NCBI GenBank assembly: GCA_008828725.1
Contig: MEHQ01003947.1
Location: forward strand, 24,369 to 88,368
Origin: Saccharina japonica
Lineage: Eukaryota; Sar; Phaeophyceae; Laminariales; Laminariaceae
Direction: 5' to 3'
Length of the DNA stretch: 64,000 nt
Translations under genes and position numbers: made by a program
Shown: positions 20,705 through 32,605 of the stretch, in pieces
Numbering within the stretch: the first letter of the stretch is position 1
How the letters are laid out: every line of letters starts with the position of its first letter
Notes under the pieces: model-generated
Seen by the model: only the letters and a program-made list of their open reading frames with translations
Database searches by the model: none
What the model was told of the DNA's origin: nothing

Positions 20705-22565
20705 CTAGCGGTACGGCCACGGCTCCGCCCGTGGCGCTAGCTTTGCGTTGCCCATAGTGGTATGTAAGTTACTCGCATTATGAACAGTGTGCTGTGATGT
20801 ACCACTCTAAACCGAAACATTTGAACCACCATGCGGGGCGGTATCGACCCGGGGGATGTCCGTTTTTTTTGGAAGTGTACATGTATCGAAGGATATATGA
20901 TTCGGGGATGGGGCCTTACCATCACCGGGTACAGCGGAACATCGACCATGAGCCCCAACCAAAACGAAAATCAGCCCGTGCGGTCGGGATTTCCACACCT
21001 TGCAGGGCGGCATCGACCGGGGGGTTGTCTGTTTTCGTCCTAGGGTTGTTGGAGTTGTAGATGTCCGCAATGATTTCTGATCCGGGGATGGTACGTTATC
21101 ATCCCTGGGTGCGGTGGGACCTCGCCGTTGCCCCGAGGGGCAACTCGCGCCGCACGCTGGCTCTATGAGGGCCAGGCAACACGCCACGCCTAGCCACGAA
21201 AAATACGACCGCGCTCCTTCTGACCCCCCCTCTACTGGCCAGCGCCCTGCCAGGCAACCGTAAAATAGCCCGTAGGATTGGGGTTTCCACATCTTGTGGG
21301 GCGGTATCGACCTGCAGGATGTCCGTTTTTGTCCCCGGGTTGTCGAAGTTGTAGATGTATGGAAGGATTTCTGACCCGGGGATGGGATGTTATCATCCCC
21401 GGGTGCGGTCGGAGTTCGACGTTGCCCCGAGGGGCAACCCTCGCCGTACGCTGGCTCTATAAGGGCCAGGAAACCGTAATTTAGCCCGTGGGGTTGGGGT
21501 TTCCACACCTTGTGGGGCGGTATCGGCCCGGGAGATGTCCGTTTGCGTCCCCGGGTCGTTGAAGTTGTAGATGTATGGAAGGATGTCTGACCCAGGGATG
21601 GGGCGCTATCATCCCCGGGTGCGGCGGGACTCCGACGTTGCCCCGAGGGGCAACTCTCGCCGTACGCTGGCTCTATAAGGGCCAGGAAACCATAATTTAG
21701 CCCGTGGGGTTGGGGTTTCCACACCTTGTGGGGCGGTATACACCCGGGAGATGTCCGTTTGCGTCCCCGGGTCGTTGGAGTTGTAGATGTATGGAAGGAT
21801 TTCTGACACGGGGATGGGACGCTATCATCCCCGGATGCGGCGGGACTTCGACGTTGCCCCGAGGGGCAACTCTCGCCGTACGCTGGCTCTATAAGGGCCA
21901 GGCAACCGTAATTTAGCCCGTGGGGTTGGGGTTTCCACACCTTGTGGGGCGGTATCGACCCGGGGAATGCTAGTTTGCGCCCCCGGGTCGTTGGAGTTGT
22001 AGATGTATGGAAGGATTTCTGACCCGGGGATGGGACGTTATCATCCCCGGGTGCGGTGGGACTTCGACGTTGCCCCGAGGGGCAACTCACGCCGTACGCT
22101 GGCTCTATGAGGGCCAGGCAAACGTAATTTAGCCCGTGGGGTTGGCGTTTTCACACTTTGTGGGGCGGTATCGACCCGGGAGATGTCCGTTTGTGTCCCT
22201 GGGTGGTTGGAGTTGTAGATGTATGGAAGGGTGTCTGACCCGGGGATGGGACGCTATCATCCCCGGGTGCGGCGGGACTTCGACGTTGCCCTGAGGGGCA
22301 ACTCTCGCCGCACGCTGGCTCTATGAGGGCCAGGCAACTGTAATTTAGCCCGTGGGGTTGGGGTTTTCACACCTTGTGGGGCGGTATCGACCCGGGGGAT
22401 GTCCGTTTGCGTCCCCGGGTCGTTGAATTTGTAGATGTATGGATGGATGTCTGACCCGGGGATGGGACTCTATCATCCCCGGGTGCGGCGGGACTCCGGC
22501 GTTGCCCCGAGGGGCAACTGTCGCCGTACGCTGGCTCTATAAGGGCCAGGAAACCATAATTTGGC

Positions 22566-23538
22566 CGGCAAAGTTTTAACGTCACGGGACAGCTCTGGCG
22601 GAGTTTAATTACGCGGGCGAAGCCCGCGCAATACCCATGAAACTCCTGTTCTGGCAGGTTCTGGAGACAGCTGTTTCATGAGAATCCTCGGTAGACATCG
22701 ATCGACAAACCCAACGACCCCGTCATGAGCTTTGAACGGATCACGTTGGTTAATCGCTCCGACCCACCCTAGTGTTACAGTGCTCATACCTTGATCGGTG
22801 ATACGTGGCGCGGGCCGGTCAGGCGTCTGGTAAAAAAACATTCCATCGCTGGTGTGTAAAAAACAGACGACAACAAATCTTGATAACTCGCTGATCGCAA
22901 GAAATAGACCGTTTTTCATGTTTGACATCGATCGACAAATCCAGCAACTGCGTCATGAAATCTGAACGGATCGCGCTGGTTAGAGGCTCCGACCCACCCT
23001 AGTGTCACAGTGCTCCCCTCGAGATGGATGGTATGTGGCGGGCGTCGGCCAGGCGTCTGATAAAAATGTATTTGGCAGCCAATGTGTTGGAAACAGACGA
23101 AAAAACTCTCGATTCCTCTCCGATGGCCAAAAACAGAACTTTTTGAAGGTTCAGACGAAGACCATAGGACGCGGCAGGCAACCTCTCGCCTGCTAGACCA
23201 CGGATCGCAATGATACCTTCGAGATCTTTACGTATATTCACTGGCCTTGCCCGGTACGAAGTGGGTTAATCGTGGGTTGAGTATTTGTCGAGATCGAAGG
23301 TCAATCGTCGCATGGCTGTCGCGTGAGTGATGCGGTGTTTTGGTGCTGTGGGCTTGATGGTGTGCGGCGTGATTTCGCCATCTGCTGGCGTGGCTCCCGT
23401 TATACAGTGATCTGATTGGTAGATAGCTGGCGTTGCTCCCGTTAATAAATTAGATAGCTGGCGCTGCTCCCGTTAATAAAAGCGATTTGATTGGTAGATA
23501 GCTGGCGTTTTCTGTCCCGCGTGGTTTTCGACTTGCCT
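22566..23538. repeat. Unidentified insertion in Helitron 1 with internal direct repeat
   Basis: This breaks a satellite unit. It contains two copies of a 231-bp unit beginning GACATCGATCGACAAA at 22693 and 22924, sharing GCTCCGACCCACCCTAGTG. Shorter repeats of GATAGCTGGCG...GCTCCCGTTAATAAA follow at 23420-23500. No terminal inverted repeats or coding sequence are recognised. Confidence 0.6.
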
Positions 23539-24400
23539 TTAGCCCGTGGGGTTGGGGTTTCCACACCTTGTGGGGCGGTATCGACCAGGGGGATGTCCGT
23601 TTGCGTCCCCGGGTCGTTGGAGTTGTAGAAGGATGTCTGGCACGGGGATGGGACGCTATCATCCCCGGGTGCGGCGGGACTTCGACGTTGCCCTGAGGGG
23701 CAAATATCGCCGCACGCTGGCTCTATAAGGGCCAGGCAACCGTAATTTAGCCCGTGGGGCTGGGGTTTCCACACCTTGTGGGGCGGCATCGACCCGGGGG
23801 ATGTCCGTTTGCGTCCCCGGATCGTTGGAGTTGTAGATGTATGGAAGGATTTTTGACCCGGGGATGGGACGTTATCATCCCCGGGTGCGGTCGGAGTTCG
23901 ACGTTGCCCCGAGGGGCAACTCTCGCCGTACGCTGGCTCTATGAGGGCCAGGCAACCGTAATTTAGCCCGTGGGCCGTGGGGTTGGGGTTTCCACACCTT
24001 GTGGGGCGGTATCGACCCGGGAGATGTCCGTTTGCGTCCCCGGATCGTTGGAGTTGTAGATGTATGGAAGGATTTCTGACCCGGGGATGGGACGCTATCA
24101 TCCCCGGGTGCGGTCGGAGTTCGACGTTGCCTCGAGGGGCAACTCGCACCGTACGCTGGCTCTATGAGGGTCAGGCAACCGTAGTTTAGCCCGTGGGGTT
24201 GGGGTTTTCACACCTTGTGGGGTGGTATCGACCCGGGGGATGTTCGTTTGCGTCCCCGGGTCGTTGGAGTTGTAGATGTATTGAAGGATTTCTGACCCGG
24301 AGATGGGACGTTATCATCCCCGGGCGCGGCGGGACTTCGACGTTGCCCCGAGGGGCAACTCTCGCCGTACGCTGGCTCTATGAGGACTCCTCATAGAGCC

Positions 24401-24862
24401 CAAAGATGTAAGGAGACGGCACTTTCACCCCTTGACGGACGGGGTCAAGGCAAATGTCTTGACGGACGTGCCTTGACGGCAAAACCCGGGGACACTAAGT
24501 AAAAATCCCCGTTTCTTTTAAACGCCTGACCGTATTTTTGAAAACCTGTATTTTCTTCTTGAGATTTTTTTCCGTCGTTTTTATTTTTATTTTTGTTCGG
24601 AGTTCACATCTACAGCAAGTATACTGGTATATCACGATCAACAACGAGCAACACAGCAATATCCTCGTATCTTCTTGCTCCTTCATGATGTTTTGGAACC
24701 AGCAGCACAAAAACAAAAAAAAAACATAGGGGTTTCCACAGAGATGGTGATGCGTTTTTCTAGCGGGAATAGGGGACAATCCGTCCAAACGGATGGAAAT
24801 GCCTTGACGGACGCCCTTGATTGACTGACTGCTTGACGGTTGCCCGTCTCCTGACATCTTTG
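24401..24862. mobile_element. hAT-type MITE, copy 1
   Basis: The ends CAAAGATGTAAGGAGAC and GTCTCCTGACATCTTTG are inverted repeats, matching the element at 63200-63648. Subterminal TTGACGGAC/CTTGACGG words are repeated at both ends. The right flank ATGAAGAC resembles ATGAGGAC at 24380-24387, consistent with an 8-bp target duplication. Thirteen extra bases (24388-24400) separate the left duplicate from the element and complete a perfect palindrome with the preceding GGCTCTATGAGGA. It is AT-rich inside, with no transposase. Confidence 0.7.
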
Positions 24863-25731
24863 ATGAAGACCAGGCAACCGTAATTTAGCCCGTGGGATTG
24901 GGGTTTCCACACCTTGTGGGGCGGTATTGACCCGGGGGATGTCCGTTTGCGTCCCCGGGTCGTTGGAGTTGTAGATGTATGGAAGGATTTCTGACCCGGG
25001 GATGGGACGTTATCATCCCCGGGTGCAGTGGGACTTCGACGTTGCCCCGAGGGGCAGCTCTTGCCGCACGCTGGCTCTATGAGAGCCAACCGTAATTTAG
25101 CCCGTGGGGTTGGGGTTTCCACACCTTGTGGGGCGGTATCGACCCGGGAGATATCCGCTTGCGTCCCCAGGTCGTTGGAGTTGTAGGTGTATGGAAGGAC
25201 TTCTGACCCGGGGATGGGAAATTATCGTCCCCGGGTGCCGCTGGCCCCCTGAGCCTCGGCCAAACAGTGACCAACTGGTGGGGGTGGGGTTTCCATACCG
25301 TGCGGGGCAGTGTCGACCCGGGAAATCACCGTTTTTATCCCCTGTTGGTCGGAGTTGTAGAGATATGGAGGGATTTTTGATCCGGGGATGGGTGCCTATC
25401 CTTCCCGGGTTTGGCGGAACCTCGGTGGCTCTTTGCAGCGCCGATTTTCTAGAAAGAGCCAGCAGCCACTGGCATGGATTAGGGCAACCAATCAGCTGCC
25501 AGAATAGTAATTCAAAAATCGTAAGTCAGCAGGTAGGCTGGCTAGATGGCTGTCAGAACTGTGCGTCGGGATTGTGCTACGGCCACGGCGCAGCGCGGTA
25601 TGGGACTCGGTGTTCTGCGGGTTGTGGCACCCAGCCTCCCTACCCATGGGGCAAGGTGGGGCTGAACCGCTCTGGATAGCGCTACTCAATTACAGACAGA
25701 CAGACAGAATAGCAGCTTTTATATAATAAGA

Positions 25732-26781
25732 TAGCTGTAAATGTTACTTCGTGGTGGCTACACGTACTATTATTATTCATATCTGTGGTATTGGTGCACA
25801 CACCTGTACGCAGAGACGGAAGAGAAACGCGCAGACGAACTTCGAAGGTATTCATTCACACAACAAACTGCGTGTTTTTAGTGACTGCTCACCACGAACG
25901 ATGATGGTATTCCTGCTGTACGAGTACACATGGAGCGGATTGGGTGTTGGGTGTATTCCACATATTTTCATAGATAAAACAGCCCAAACTGTACAGTATT
26001 CGGCTTCACGAGCGGAGTGGTGCGTCTCTCGCGGGTGTGCGTGAAGGACATCTACGCCGCAAACGTTCAAGAATTTGGTGAGTGGCCAGTTGTCACGGTC
26101 ATCATGGCCCCGTGGTTCCCTCCCTCTACGGTACGTACTCTTCACTCTGCTCGCGCACGCGCAATGAAAAGTGCGGCGAAATCGCAAGTTCGCGGCAAAA
26201 CCGTAAGTTACTTTTCGGTTGAAACGGCTCCCAAAACAAATTTGATGACAAAAACGACCAAATTTGTCGTCACCGTCGTGCGAACTGTATGCCAAACGCC
26301 GACATATGCCCAAACTACTCGTGGTAGAGCTGTTGATACGGTAAAGCGATAAGTCATTCATCCGTCAGGCCCACAAAAACCGCAGCTCTCAACAACCGCG
26401 AGCCCAGTAGAAGAGGAGAAAATCAGAGCACCGCCGTGTCTGACAGCGCCCTTGTTGCAAAGAGAACACCGGTACCTGGTACCTGGTACCGGGTACTGGT
26501 TGTGCAATAAAGCGCCGTTGGTGACCAGTTGGTCTGATAGGTGCTCAGTAGGCCCAAAGAAGCTCGTGGTTTGAAGCTACCGTGCTTACACCGACCTAAC
26601 TCCGGGTAATACGCCCACAACCTTGAGGTCGTCAAAGACAACACGTACAGCAGTAGTAAGGAGCAGCATCGGGCCGCGAGAGCTAACGTCACAGCGGATG
26701 GACGGACAGTGATTCTCTGCGCTAAGAATCATACTGGTACTCGTATAGGCAGCAGCCAAGGTACTGCTGTCGTACTCGTAG
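25732..26781 (+). other. Region upstream of EGF-like exon
   Basis: A plus-strand frame at 26017-26130 ends before GTACGT (reads VQEFGEWPVVTVIMAPWFPPST in two pieces) and could be an exon, but its acceptor is weak and I recognise no domain. A GGTACC palindrome cluster lies at 26470-26496. Confidence 0.3.
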
Positions 26782-26954
26782 TTGGTTCGAGCATGTCCCT
26801 GGGCGAATGCGTGTACGCGTGCAGGCACCCCCTGTGGGGAGGGGAAGGCACGTGCATCACCGGCGACGACTCATCGGTGGGCGATAGATGCGAGTGTGAC
26901 AAAGGCTTCGCTGCCTGCGACTCCTTCGGGAGCCCTAGCTGCGTCTCCAAGCAG
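26782..26954 (+). CDS. Receptor-like gene copy B, EGF-like cysteine-rich exon (candidate)
   Basis: Candidate exon after acceptor TACTCGTAG and before donor GTGATG, ending in phase 0. It encodes seven cysteines: GECVYAC, then GEGTCITGDD, then DRCECDKGFAACDSFGSPSC. The CxC plus Gly spacing resembles an EGF-like or related extracellular disulphide module, which would sit outside the cell. It lies upstream of, and in phase with, a single-helix exon at 31934. The link to the downstream exons rests on phase and order only, across a 5-kb intron full of repeats, so other exons may intervene. The start site is not identified. Confidence 0.5.
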
Positions 26955-27133
26955 GTGATGAGTCGTATCATATAATATGTGCACACAGTACCGGTATATC
27001 AAGTAGTAATATGTGCTACAGCACAGTTCCTCGTAAAAAGGGGAGCAAGCATGCACGCATGTAACTCGTAATACCGTACGTAGGATACGCACAGCATGTA
27101 TCTGCGAGTAATCTTATAATACAAAGTACTACT
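26955..27133. other. Intron start
   Basis: Begins GTGATGAG. Nothing else recognised. Confidence 0.3.
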
Positions 27134-27252
27134 ATTACGGGGGGGGCATAGTAAATAGCACCGAATATTTTTAGTAAACATTAGGGAAATATATGGGCGT
27201 TTGTGCATACCCCAGGTCCTACTTACTAGTATTTACTATGGACCCCCGTAAT
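27134..27252. mobile_element. Short MITE-like element (119 bp)
   Basis: The terminal inverted repeats are ATTACGGGGG...CATAGTAAATA (27134-27157) and its complement at 27231-27252. The only mismatches are in the length and composition of the G-run. The interior is AT-rich without coding. A target duplication is unclear (ACT left, AAA right). Confidence 0.65.
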
Positions 27253-28486
27253 AAAAACTGTAAGAACAATCTCGTATCCTTCACGAGGAATGAATTGGAG
27301 AACACGCGCGAACGGCTTGCCATACAACTTGTGAAACGGGGTGCGTATCAACTACTTCATGTACATAAAGAACGTTAATATTCTAGTTGGAATATACAAC
27401 AAGCGCGCCCGACGTATCACGCAGCTTGTAAAGTTGAGTATCAATCACTCAATCGGTCGCACTCACAGCAAGTAGTTGTAATAATCCTTATTATATACCA
27501 GGTAATACGCTTCGGTAGTGGTGGTGATGTCGTTGTAGGCGGGGACACAAGAAGGGTGTCCGACCCCGCTCATATCTTCATTGGCCATATAATACAACAA
27601 GCACGGAAAAAAGTAGGGAGCGGGTACGAAAGTATTATAAGATTAAGTGACAAACACTATTAATACCACTACTGCTGTAGTCAGAAACGATCGCACGTCT
27701 GCGTAAAACTACATCGCTCTATCTGCTCGCTCATTCGGCAGTCCGCACTGTCCATCGCAACGTTCAAATGGACCACACCAACACGAAATAATTTCGCACG
27801 AGGGGGGCGTATCATGTAGCCCTGGATCAGCAGCAGGATACGATAACCCCTACCCTCGCTGGGGCAGACGTATCATAGTATGGTTACGGGTATGAGGCCC
27901 CACAGCACACGGCAACTCCGCGAAGATGTACAGTACTCATACTTCACAGATATACTTCATATCATACGGCCCATGCGGGTCTTACGCTGAATACCTATTT
28001 CTATTTTTCGGGATGCATGCTGCATGTTGACCCTATTTCGTGGTTTGTGACCACGGATGTTGTGTTGTATTTTATCTCGAGTCAATGCGTACGGACTCTG
28101 AGATAGGGCGACGGTCGCGCCAGTGTCGATCGTGGCAGGTTAAGAACGCAGGAAGCGGCAGCCGCAGCCAGGCAGCAGGGTTCCAGCAAGGCACCGTCGT
28201 CTGCTCCTGTATGTACCTGAAGTGCCCTTGTGTGTTCGCGCCCCGTTCTACAGTATTAATAGTAGGCTTCCCGCATCCACCGATCTACGCTATGACGACA
28301 CTTCCCGTCGGATATAAAAAATAAAAATAAAAAACGCCGGTCGAACTGTCGGCCTTTCGAGGCCTTTCGCGCTTGTCTGTTGGGCACAAAATTATCCCTG
28401 AGGTAGTCCTTTGCTTGGAGAATTTAGTTTCCTGGGTCCGCCTTGGCTGGGGGCATAGGCTGTGAGTAGGCGACAACATTATGTAC
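27253..28486. other. Intronic or intergenic sequence without clear features
   Basis: No repeat relation or coding motif recognised. Short frames only. An A-rich AAAATAAAAATAAAAAA lies at 28316-28335. Confidence 0.35.
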
Positions 28487-29110
28487 TCAAGGTCGGTGGG
28501 ATTGGCGGGTTAGGATGTAGGCGACCCGCTCACGGCCGTTGGGGCTGGTGCTGTTGTGCGTACTAGTATGTATACGAAATGTACGCCCTTGCGTGTGCTG
28601 AAAGCCATATGTTCGTGAGAGTAAGCTTGCCATTGGTAGCGAGCGGCGATATAGTTCACCGTTATCGTTGACAGCATCGCTTCCGTATGCTCCAAGCACT
28701 CTACCGTTACCATCGCTGCATCCTTCCACCCTCCGCTCAGTCCGCGCGTTAGCGTCCATCAGTACGAGCAAGTACGTACTCGTTAGGATCTGTTCAACCA
28801 AGTCCCCCAACTTACGCCAGAAGATACGTTTCAACTTGATGTCCTTGGTGCGATCCGTTGGAGCGCACGCAACAGCAAAGTTAACTGCCCCGCATGTACC
28901 GGCATTGACTGCCAGGACAACTCCGTGCAGTCCGTTCCTTGCAGCTGTTTCCTCCTGTCCTCAACAAAACACTTGGCACCCCGCCGCAAAAACCACCGTT
29001 CTACCAAGTCTCCGTGTCTCCTTCAGACCGATGAAGTCACAGCCAAGTTATTGGTTCTTCGCCAGTACGCACTTGTCGTACCCATACCCGTATTTCTCCT
29101 TTACAGCCAG
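28487..29110 (-). pseudogene. LINE (non-LTR retrotransposon) endonuclease fragment
   Basis: The minus strand reads DFIGLKETRRLGRT...AAGCQVF, then GLHGVVLAVN, FAVACAPTD, KRIFWRKLGDLVEQI, LLVLMDANA and RERVAYILT. This is the order of an APE-type endonuclease/exonuclease/phosphatase domain as found in LINE ORF2 (ETRR, then D-x-N, then the D-Y/H-I-L strand). Stops (for example just after CQVF) and a loss of the usual DHN end show it is decayed. No reverse transcriptase follows in this location; an RT remnant on the same strand occurs at 51.56-51.83 kb. Confidence 0.75.
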
Positions 29111-30251
29111 GGTGCGCACAATGTAGGTCGTTACCACCACAAGTGCCTTCTTCTGTCTCGCACGGGCCTCGCGTGCTGCTTTCTTTGACATCCGACGCAT
29201 GGTCCGTCCCCTCCGTCTTGTTTGTGTTTGAGTGTGTGTGTGTTTTCTCTCCAGTGCGACTATGACTCTCTACTATATAGCCCGGGACGCGGCTTGGTTT
29301 CTATTAGCTAGGTGCGGCCGTCCCATCCAACTCCGAGATCCCCTTCCTCCTTGTCGGTGTGTATGCATACTCACACGGTGGCCAGTCTCCCCACTCCCCA
29401 GGCTATAGCCATAGTTCTCTCTGCTGTGGCGATGCCCCCGCTCTTCTCGAGGAGTGAACCCTTCCACTGGCCGAGAAGTTAACTCCTCGGCGTTGGAGTT
29501 AAGCAATGAACGCATCACCGCCACTGTGTGCAGTCCTTAAAGTCAAAACTTCGTCAGCCAGACCGCGCAAGGTTCCTCTCTTTGCCGAACCCGAGGCTAG
29601 AGGCTCGCACGACCGCCGTTAGATCGTTGCAGGCCCTGGCGGACTTCGGCCCACCCCGAGGTAGGAGCGAGCCAAAGCAGGAGGGGGTGCAATCGTGTTA
29701 GTGGGTCCGGCCAGACCGTGACGGTTTTTGAGTGAGGTGTTGGAAGGGTGGTGTCGAAATCCCAAGGCCTCGTGTTCTTGAAGCTCACTCGATGTGGTAA
29801 CCAAGCTTCAAGGGATGAGAATGATTACCACGTTGAACGGGGAACATATTGTTATGACTGTCACTATGTTTGCCACCCGACAATTGGGCAAGCCTGAGCT
29901 TCAACGTCGATCACTCATACGTAAACAAATCCCAAGAAAGAAGACGAAAATCAAGGGAAACCAAAAAAACAAAACCCGCGCACGACTTACAGCCTAACCT
30001 TTCTGTACCTATAAATACAATAATACCTCTGTTGCGCGCACCCACTTGTTGACCAAACTGTAGCATACATACCTGGTGTGTCGTCAGATATTCAGGTGAG
30101 AGCGAGGGGAGTCCGCCATCCCGCCACCCCACGCCACGAATGCTGGGGCAGGTCAACCCCGAAGCCGACACCCAGCTGAGCCCTTTTATTAGCGCACGCG
30201 CGACACGTGCTACGACAGGAGAAGCACTTTTCCCCCCAACATATTTATGAC
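29111..30251. other. Possible LINE 5' region and unassigned spacer
   Basis: On the minus strand this precedes the endonuclease and may be LINE 5' sequence (an 83-codon Arg-rich frame at 29273-29524). From 29800 to 30250 nothing is recognised. Confidence 0.35.
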
Positions 30252-30492
30252 AGACTCTTGCTGACTATTACCGACTACTACCGACTATTACTTATTGTTA
30301 CCGAGTATTATCGACTAGTACCGACTATTACTTACTCTTACTGGCTCTTACTGACTATTACTGACTCTTACGGACTCTGAGTGACTATTACGGACTATTA
30401 CGGACTCTTACTGACTATTACTGACTATTACTGACTATTACTGACATTACTGACTATTACTGACTATTACTGACTATTAATGACTACAGTAT
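30252..30492. repeat. 10-bp minisatellite (CTGACTATTA)n
   Basis: About 24 units of CTGACTATTA with variants (CCGACTATTA, CTGACTCTTA, CGGACTATTA). Variants are interspersed at the left end and homogeneous at the right, as when an array grows from one side. Confidence 0.9.
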
Positions 30493-31933
30493 TACTACAC
30501 TCTTCATCTGAGTAACTACCCGGTATCGTTGGAATACGTTGCATCACTATTCGTTAAACAATTCGACCATGGGAGCTTTCGTCCGGGTAAGCTTGAGCGT
30601 TTGCTCACAATCAGTTTTTGTTTAAGTGAGGTATGGAGCTATTATACTATAACCAAGTGAGGAGCCTCGGAAAAAATGGGTGCACCCCTATTAGGAAAAT
30701 AGAAGGCGTCGCACGTTTTCGGGACGAAGTGTTTGAAATTAGTGCGCCCTTCACAAGTACACGTACGTTTTTGGGAGACAAATCAGTTGGACTTGGTGCG
30801 CCCTTTATTACTGCACGCGCTTTTTTGGGGACAAACCGCAGCAGTACTTGGAATTTGTCAGGGATCGCGGTGCGTGTCCCCGAAATAGAGTGGTAGCAGA
30901 GGCTAACGCTGAAGCTGGTGTACTTGGTACTTAACTCAAGAAGACTAAGAATCATCAGTTGCTAAGAACAACATATTTTGAAGTTCCATTGTGACCTTCG
31001 GAAATAGTCATGGACCTCACACCGACGGAAGAGCACATCGACAGAAGGGTTGACTTCTGGCTATATCGTCAACATGCACATGCAGCAGGCGCAGTGCTTA
31101 TTCATCCGTCATCAGCTACACGCGCACAGCTGCGCGGGTGTACCGTGAGCATACGAGCAGACGGCACGACACTGCCTGCTGTTGTTGGTGTCAGATAGGC
31201 CTAGACACTAGAACTATTGTTGTGGTTTTCTCTGAAAGGTGTACATTAGACCATGGGACCAAGAATGGGTGAGAACAATAGACTTGTTGCAGCCTACGCA
31301 GGCAGTGCTGTAAGGAGTGACAGTGTGGTGGGCTGTCGTCCTGTGCCGTAACGTCTGTGACTACTGGGCTGCCCTCCTATGCCGCAACGTCTAGACCTAC
31401 GGGATTGTCTTCCTGTGGTACAGCGTCTTATCACAGCGCTGAGATTGCGAACAAGTTTATCTCGTTGCATTGTCCCAAATGTCTATTCCAGAAGGTTCCC
31501 TTTCAGCTGAAAACCGTCGAAACTTGTTGCTTTACTACACCTCGTTTTATCTTCGGGTGTACTTGTATAGGCTATCCACAGGTTATCCACAACACAGAAG
31601 CTCTGCTGCTCACCGCCACTCCCACTCCTAACGGTTACTTGCGCTGAACGTTGACTATGTAATAGGCTACTCAGCCTATACTTAAGGTAATGAATGTGAG
31701 ATTATTTCTTGCGTCAGAAAAACGACTAACGTGCTCGGTGTACACGTTGAAACGGCATTGTAAATCACCCAAAAGTCGCCCACAGCGGGAAGAAACATAC
31801 ACACAGCGAAACAGCTCTCGCACGCACCAAAGGTATGGACTATACTCGCACCAAAACAATCCAGCAATCAGCAACATCCCCATAACCAATTCGAGCGCTA
31901 AATTTTATCTTCCTGGTCCCCGCGTTTGGTCAG
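30493..31933. other. Intronic sequence with short dispersed repeats
   Basis: Around 30650-30690 is the motif AAGTGAGGAGCCTCGGAAAA also seen at 15120 and 37998. At 30760-30845 a CACGTACGTTTTTGGGAGACAAA/GCGCGCTTTTTTGGGGACAAA pair repeats locally, and a relative lies near 35780. An open frame at 31010-31198 has no recognised motif. Confidence 0.4.
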
Positions 31934-32085
31934 GCTATTGTTTGGCTGTATGTGGCCATGGCCGTGATTGGAGCGATATCGATGTTGAGTTTCTTGTGGC
32001 ATCTGCAACGACGCCGTTACATGCAAGAAATCACCAGGCGCTCGCCAAAGGCGGTGATACGGCTACGGATGTTAATACCATTGAG
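31934..32085 (+). CDS. Receptor-like gene copy B, first transmembrane exon (candidate)
   Basis: A 152-bp exon, acceptor TTTGGTCAG and donor GTGAGA, starting in phase 0. It encodes one strong hydrophobic helix (AIVWLYVAMAVIGAISMLSF) followed by a basic, presumably cytoplasmic segment (WHLQRRRYMQEITRR, then SPKAVIRLRMLIPL). The positive-inside rule puts the upstream cysteine-rich exon outside the cell. Its end phase (two bases of a codon) requires a further exon before the phase-0 exons downstream. A candidate lies at about 32222-32330 (acceptor TTTACCCAG), but I could not settle its frame or end. Confidence 0.5.
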
Positions 32086-32221
32086 GTGAGATGAGGGAGA
32101 GAGGAGGGGGAGTGTTAGTGTCACTCGTCTAGTATGAAACGTTGTGTTTCTCTGGTGACCATTATTACGCTAGTTGTGTCGTCCAAGTAGCGTTTTGAGC
32201 GAAAAGCCTTTACCCAGGTCT

Positions 32222-32330
32222 CCTGGATTGTGGCGCCCAACTTGTGGAAATTCGCGTTGGCAGGGTGCCTGTCTCCACTGTACCCATTCTCCTCCCCACT
32301 TTACCGTGTGCGCTGCTCCGTTCATACGGT
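32222..32330 (+). CDS. Possible exon of receptor-like gene copy B
   Basis: Follows a good acceptor (CTTTACCCAG). One frame reads SWIVAPNLWKFALAGCLSPL and is moderately hydrophobic, and would supply a further membrane segment, but it does not match the phase left by the exon at 31934. The phase-matched frame is Cys-rich and not hydrophobic. I list it as weak. Confidence 0.25.
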
Positions 32331-32441
32331 CCGCAGGGCAGCGCCCGTACGAGTCGTATGCGTGTTGTGAGAGCGACGTCGACAGCCTTTTGCTTGAAAA
32401 GGCAGCTTCGTTCGATCATTCGTGTTTTTTTTTAGCTATTG

Positions 32442-32446
32442 CAACG

Positions 32447-32477
<31 letters not shown>
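32442..32477. repeat. (AAC)n microsatellite
   Basis: About eleven tandem CAA/AAC units. A second run of the same motif lies at 38793-38817. Confidence 0.9.
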
Positions 32478-32605
32478 ACCGTTCGTTTTCCAGCCCTTCG
32501 CACAATCCCCATCGCTTGCTTTGTTTTTTTAATATGCGCTTGGCCGCTACGACGTACTCCGTCGGCCTTGACATGTCTAGCGCTATGGTTTCCCACTGAG
32601 TCGCC

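Larger units (their letters stand above)
20960..25260 (-). repeat. 216-bp satellite array inside Helitron 1
   Basis: The marker TTTAGCCCGTGGGG recurs at 21480, 21696, 21912, 22128 and 22344, exactly 216 bases apart, and again after the interruptions (about 23538, 23748, 23967, 24186, 24882, 25097). Each unit has two strong inverted repeats: CCCGGGGATG/CATCCCCGGG and GTTGCCCC/GGGGCAAC. Because 216 is 72 codons, a minus-strand frame stays open through several units (20807-22090); I do not count this as evidence of a protein. Confidence 0.9.
20705..25731 (-). mobile_element. Helitron-like element 1 (non-autonomous, satellite-filled)
   Basis: Read on the minus strand it starts TCTTATTATATAAAAGCTGC after an A (complement of 25732). 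It ends ...CCGTACCGCTAG before a T (complement of 20704). A 7-bp hairpin GCCACGG/CCGTGGC lies about 11 bases before the CTAG. These are the hallmarks of Helitrons: 5' TC, 3' CTRR, a subterminal hairpin and insertion between A and T. The ends match those of 59470-62817. The body is about a dozen tandem units of 216 bp. It is interrupted by an unrelated segment (22566-23538) and a hAT-type MITE (24401-24862). No Rep or helicase reading frame is present, so it would depend on an autonomous partner. Confidence 0.75.

Noticed and set aside
20807-22090. 427-codon minus-strand open frame
   Set aside because: It runs over six 216-bp satellite units. Openness follows from the unit being a whole number of codons, and no domain is recognised. 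Kept only as part of the satellite finding.
20705-25731. CRISPR-like array of regularly spaced repeats
   Set aside because: Units are long (216 bp), whole-unit similar with no variable spacers, and the host is eukaryotic.
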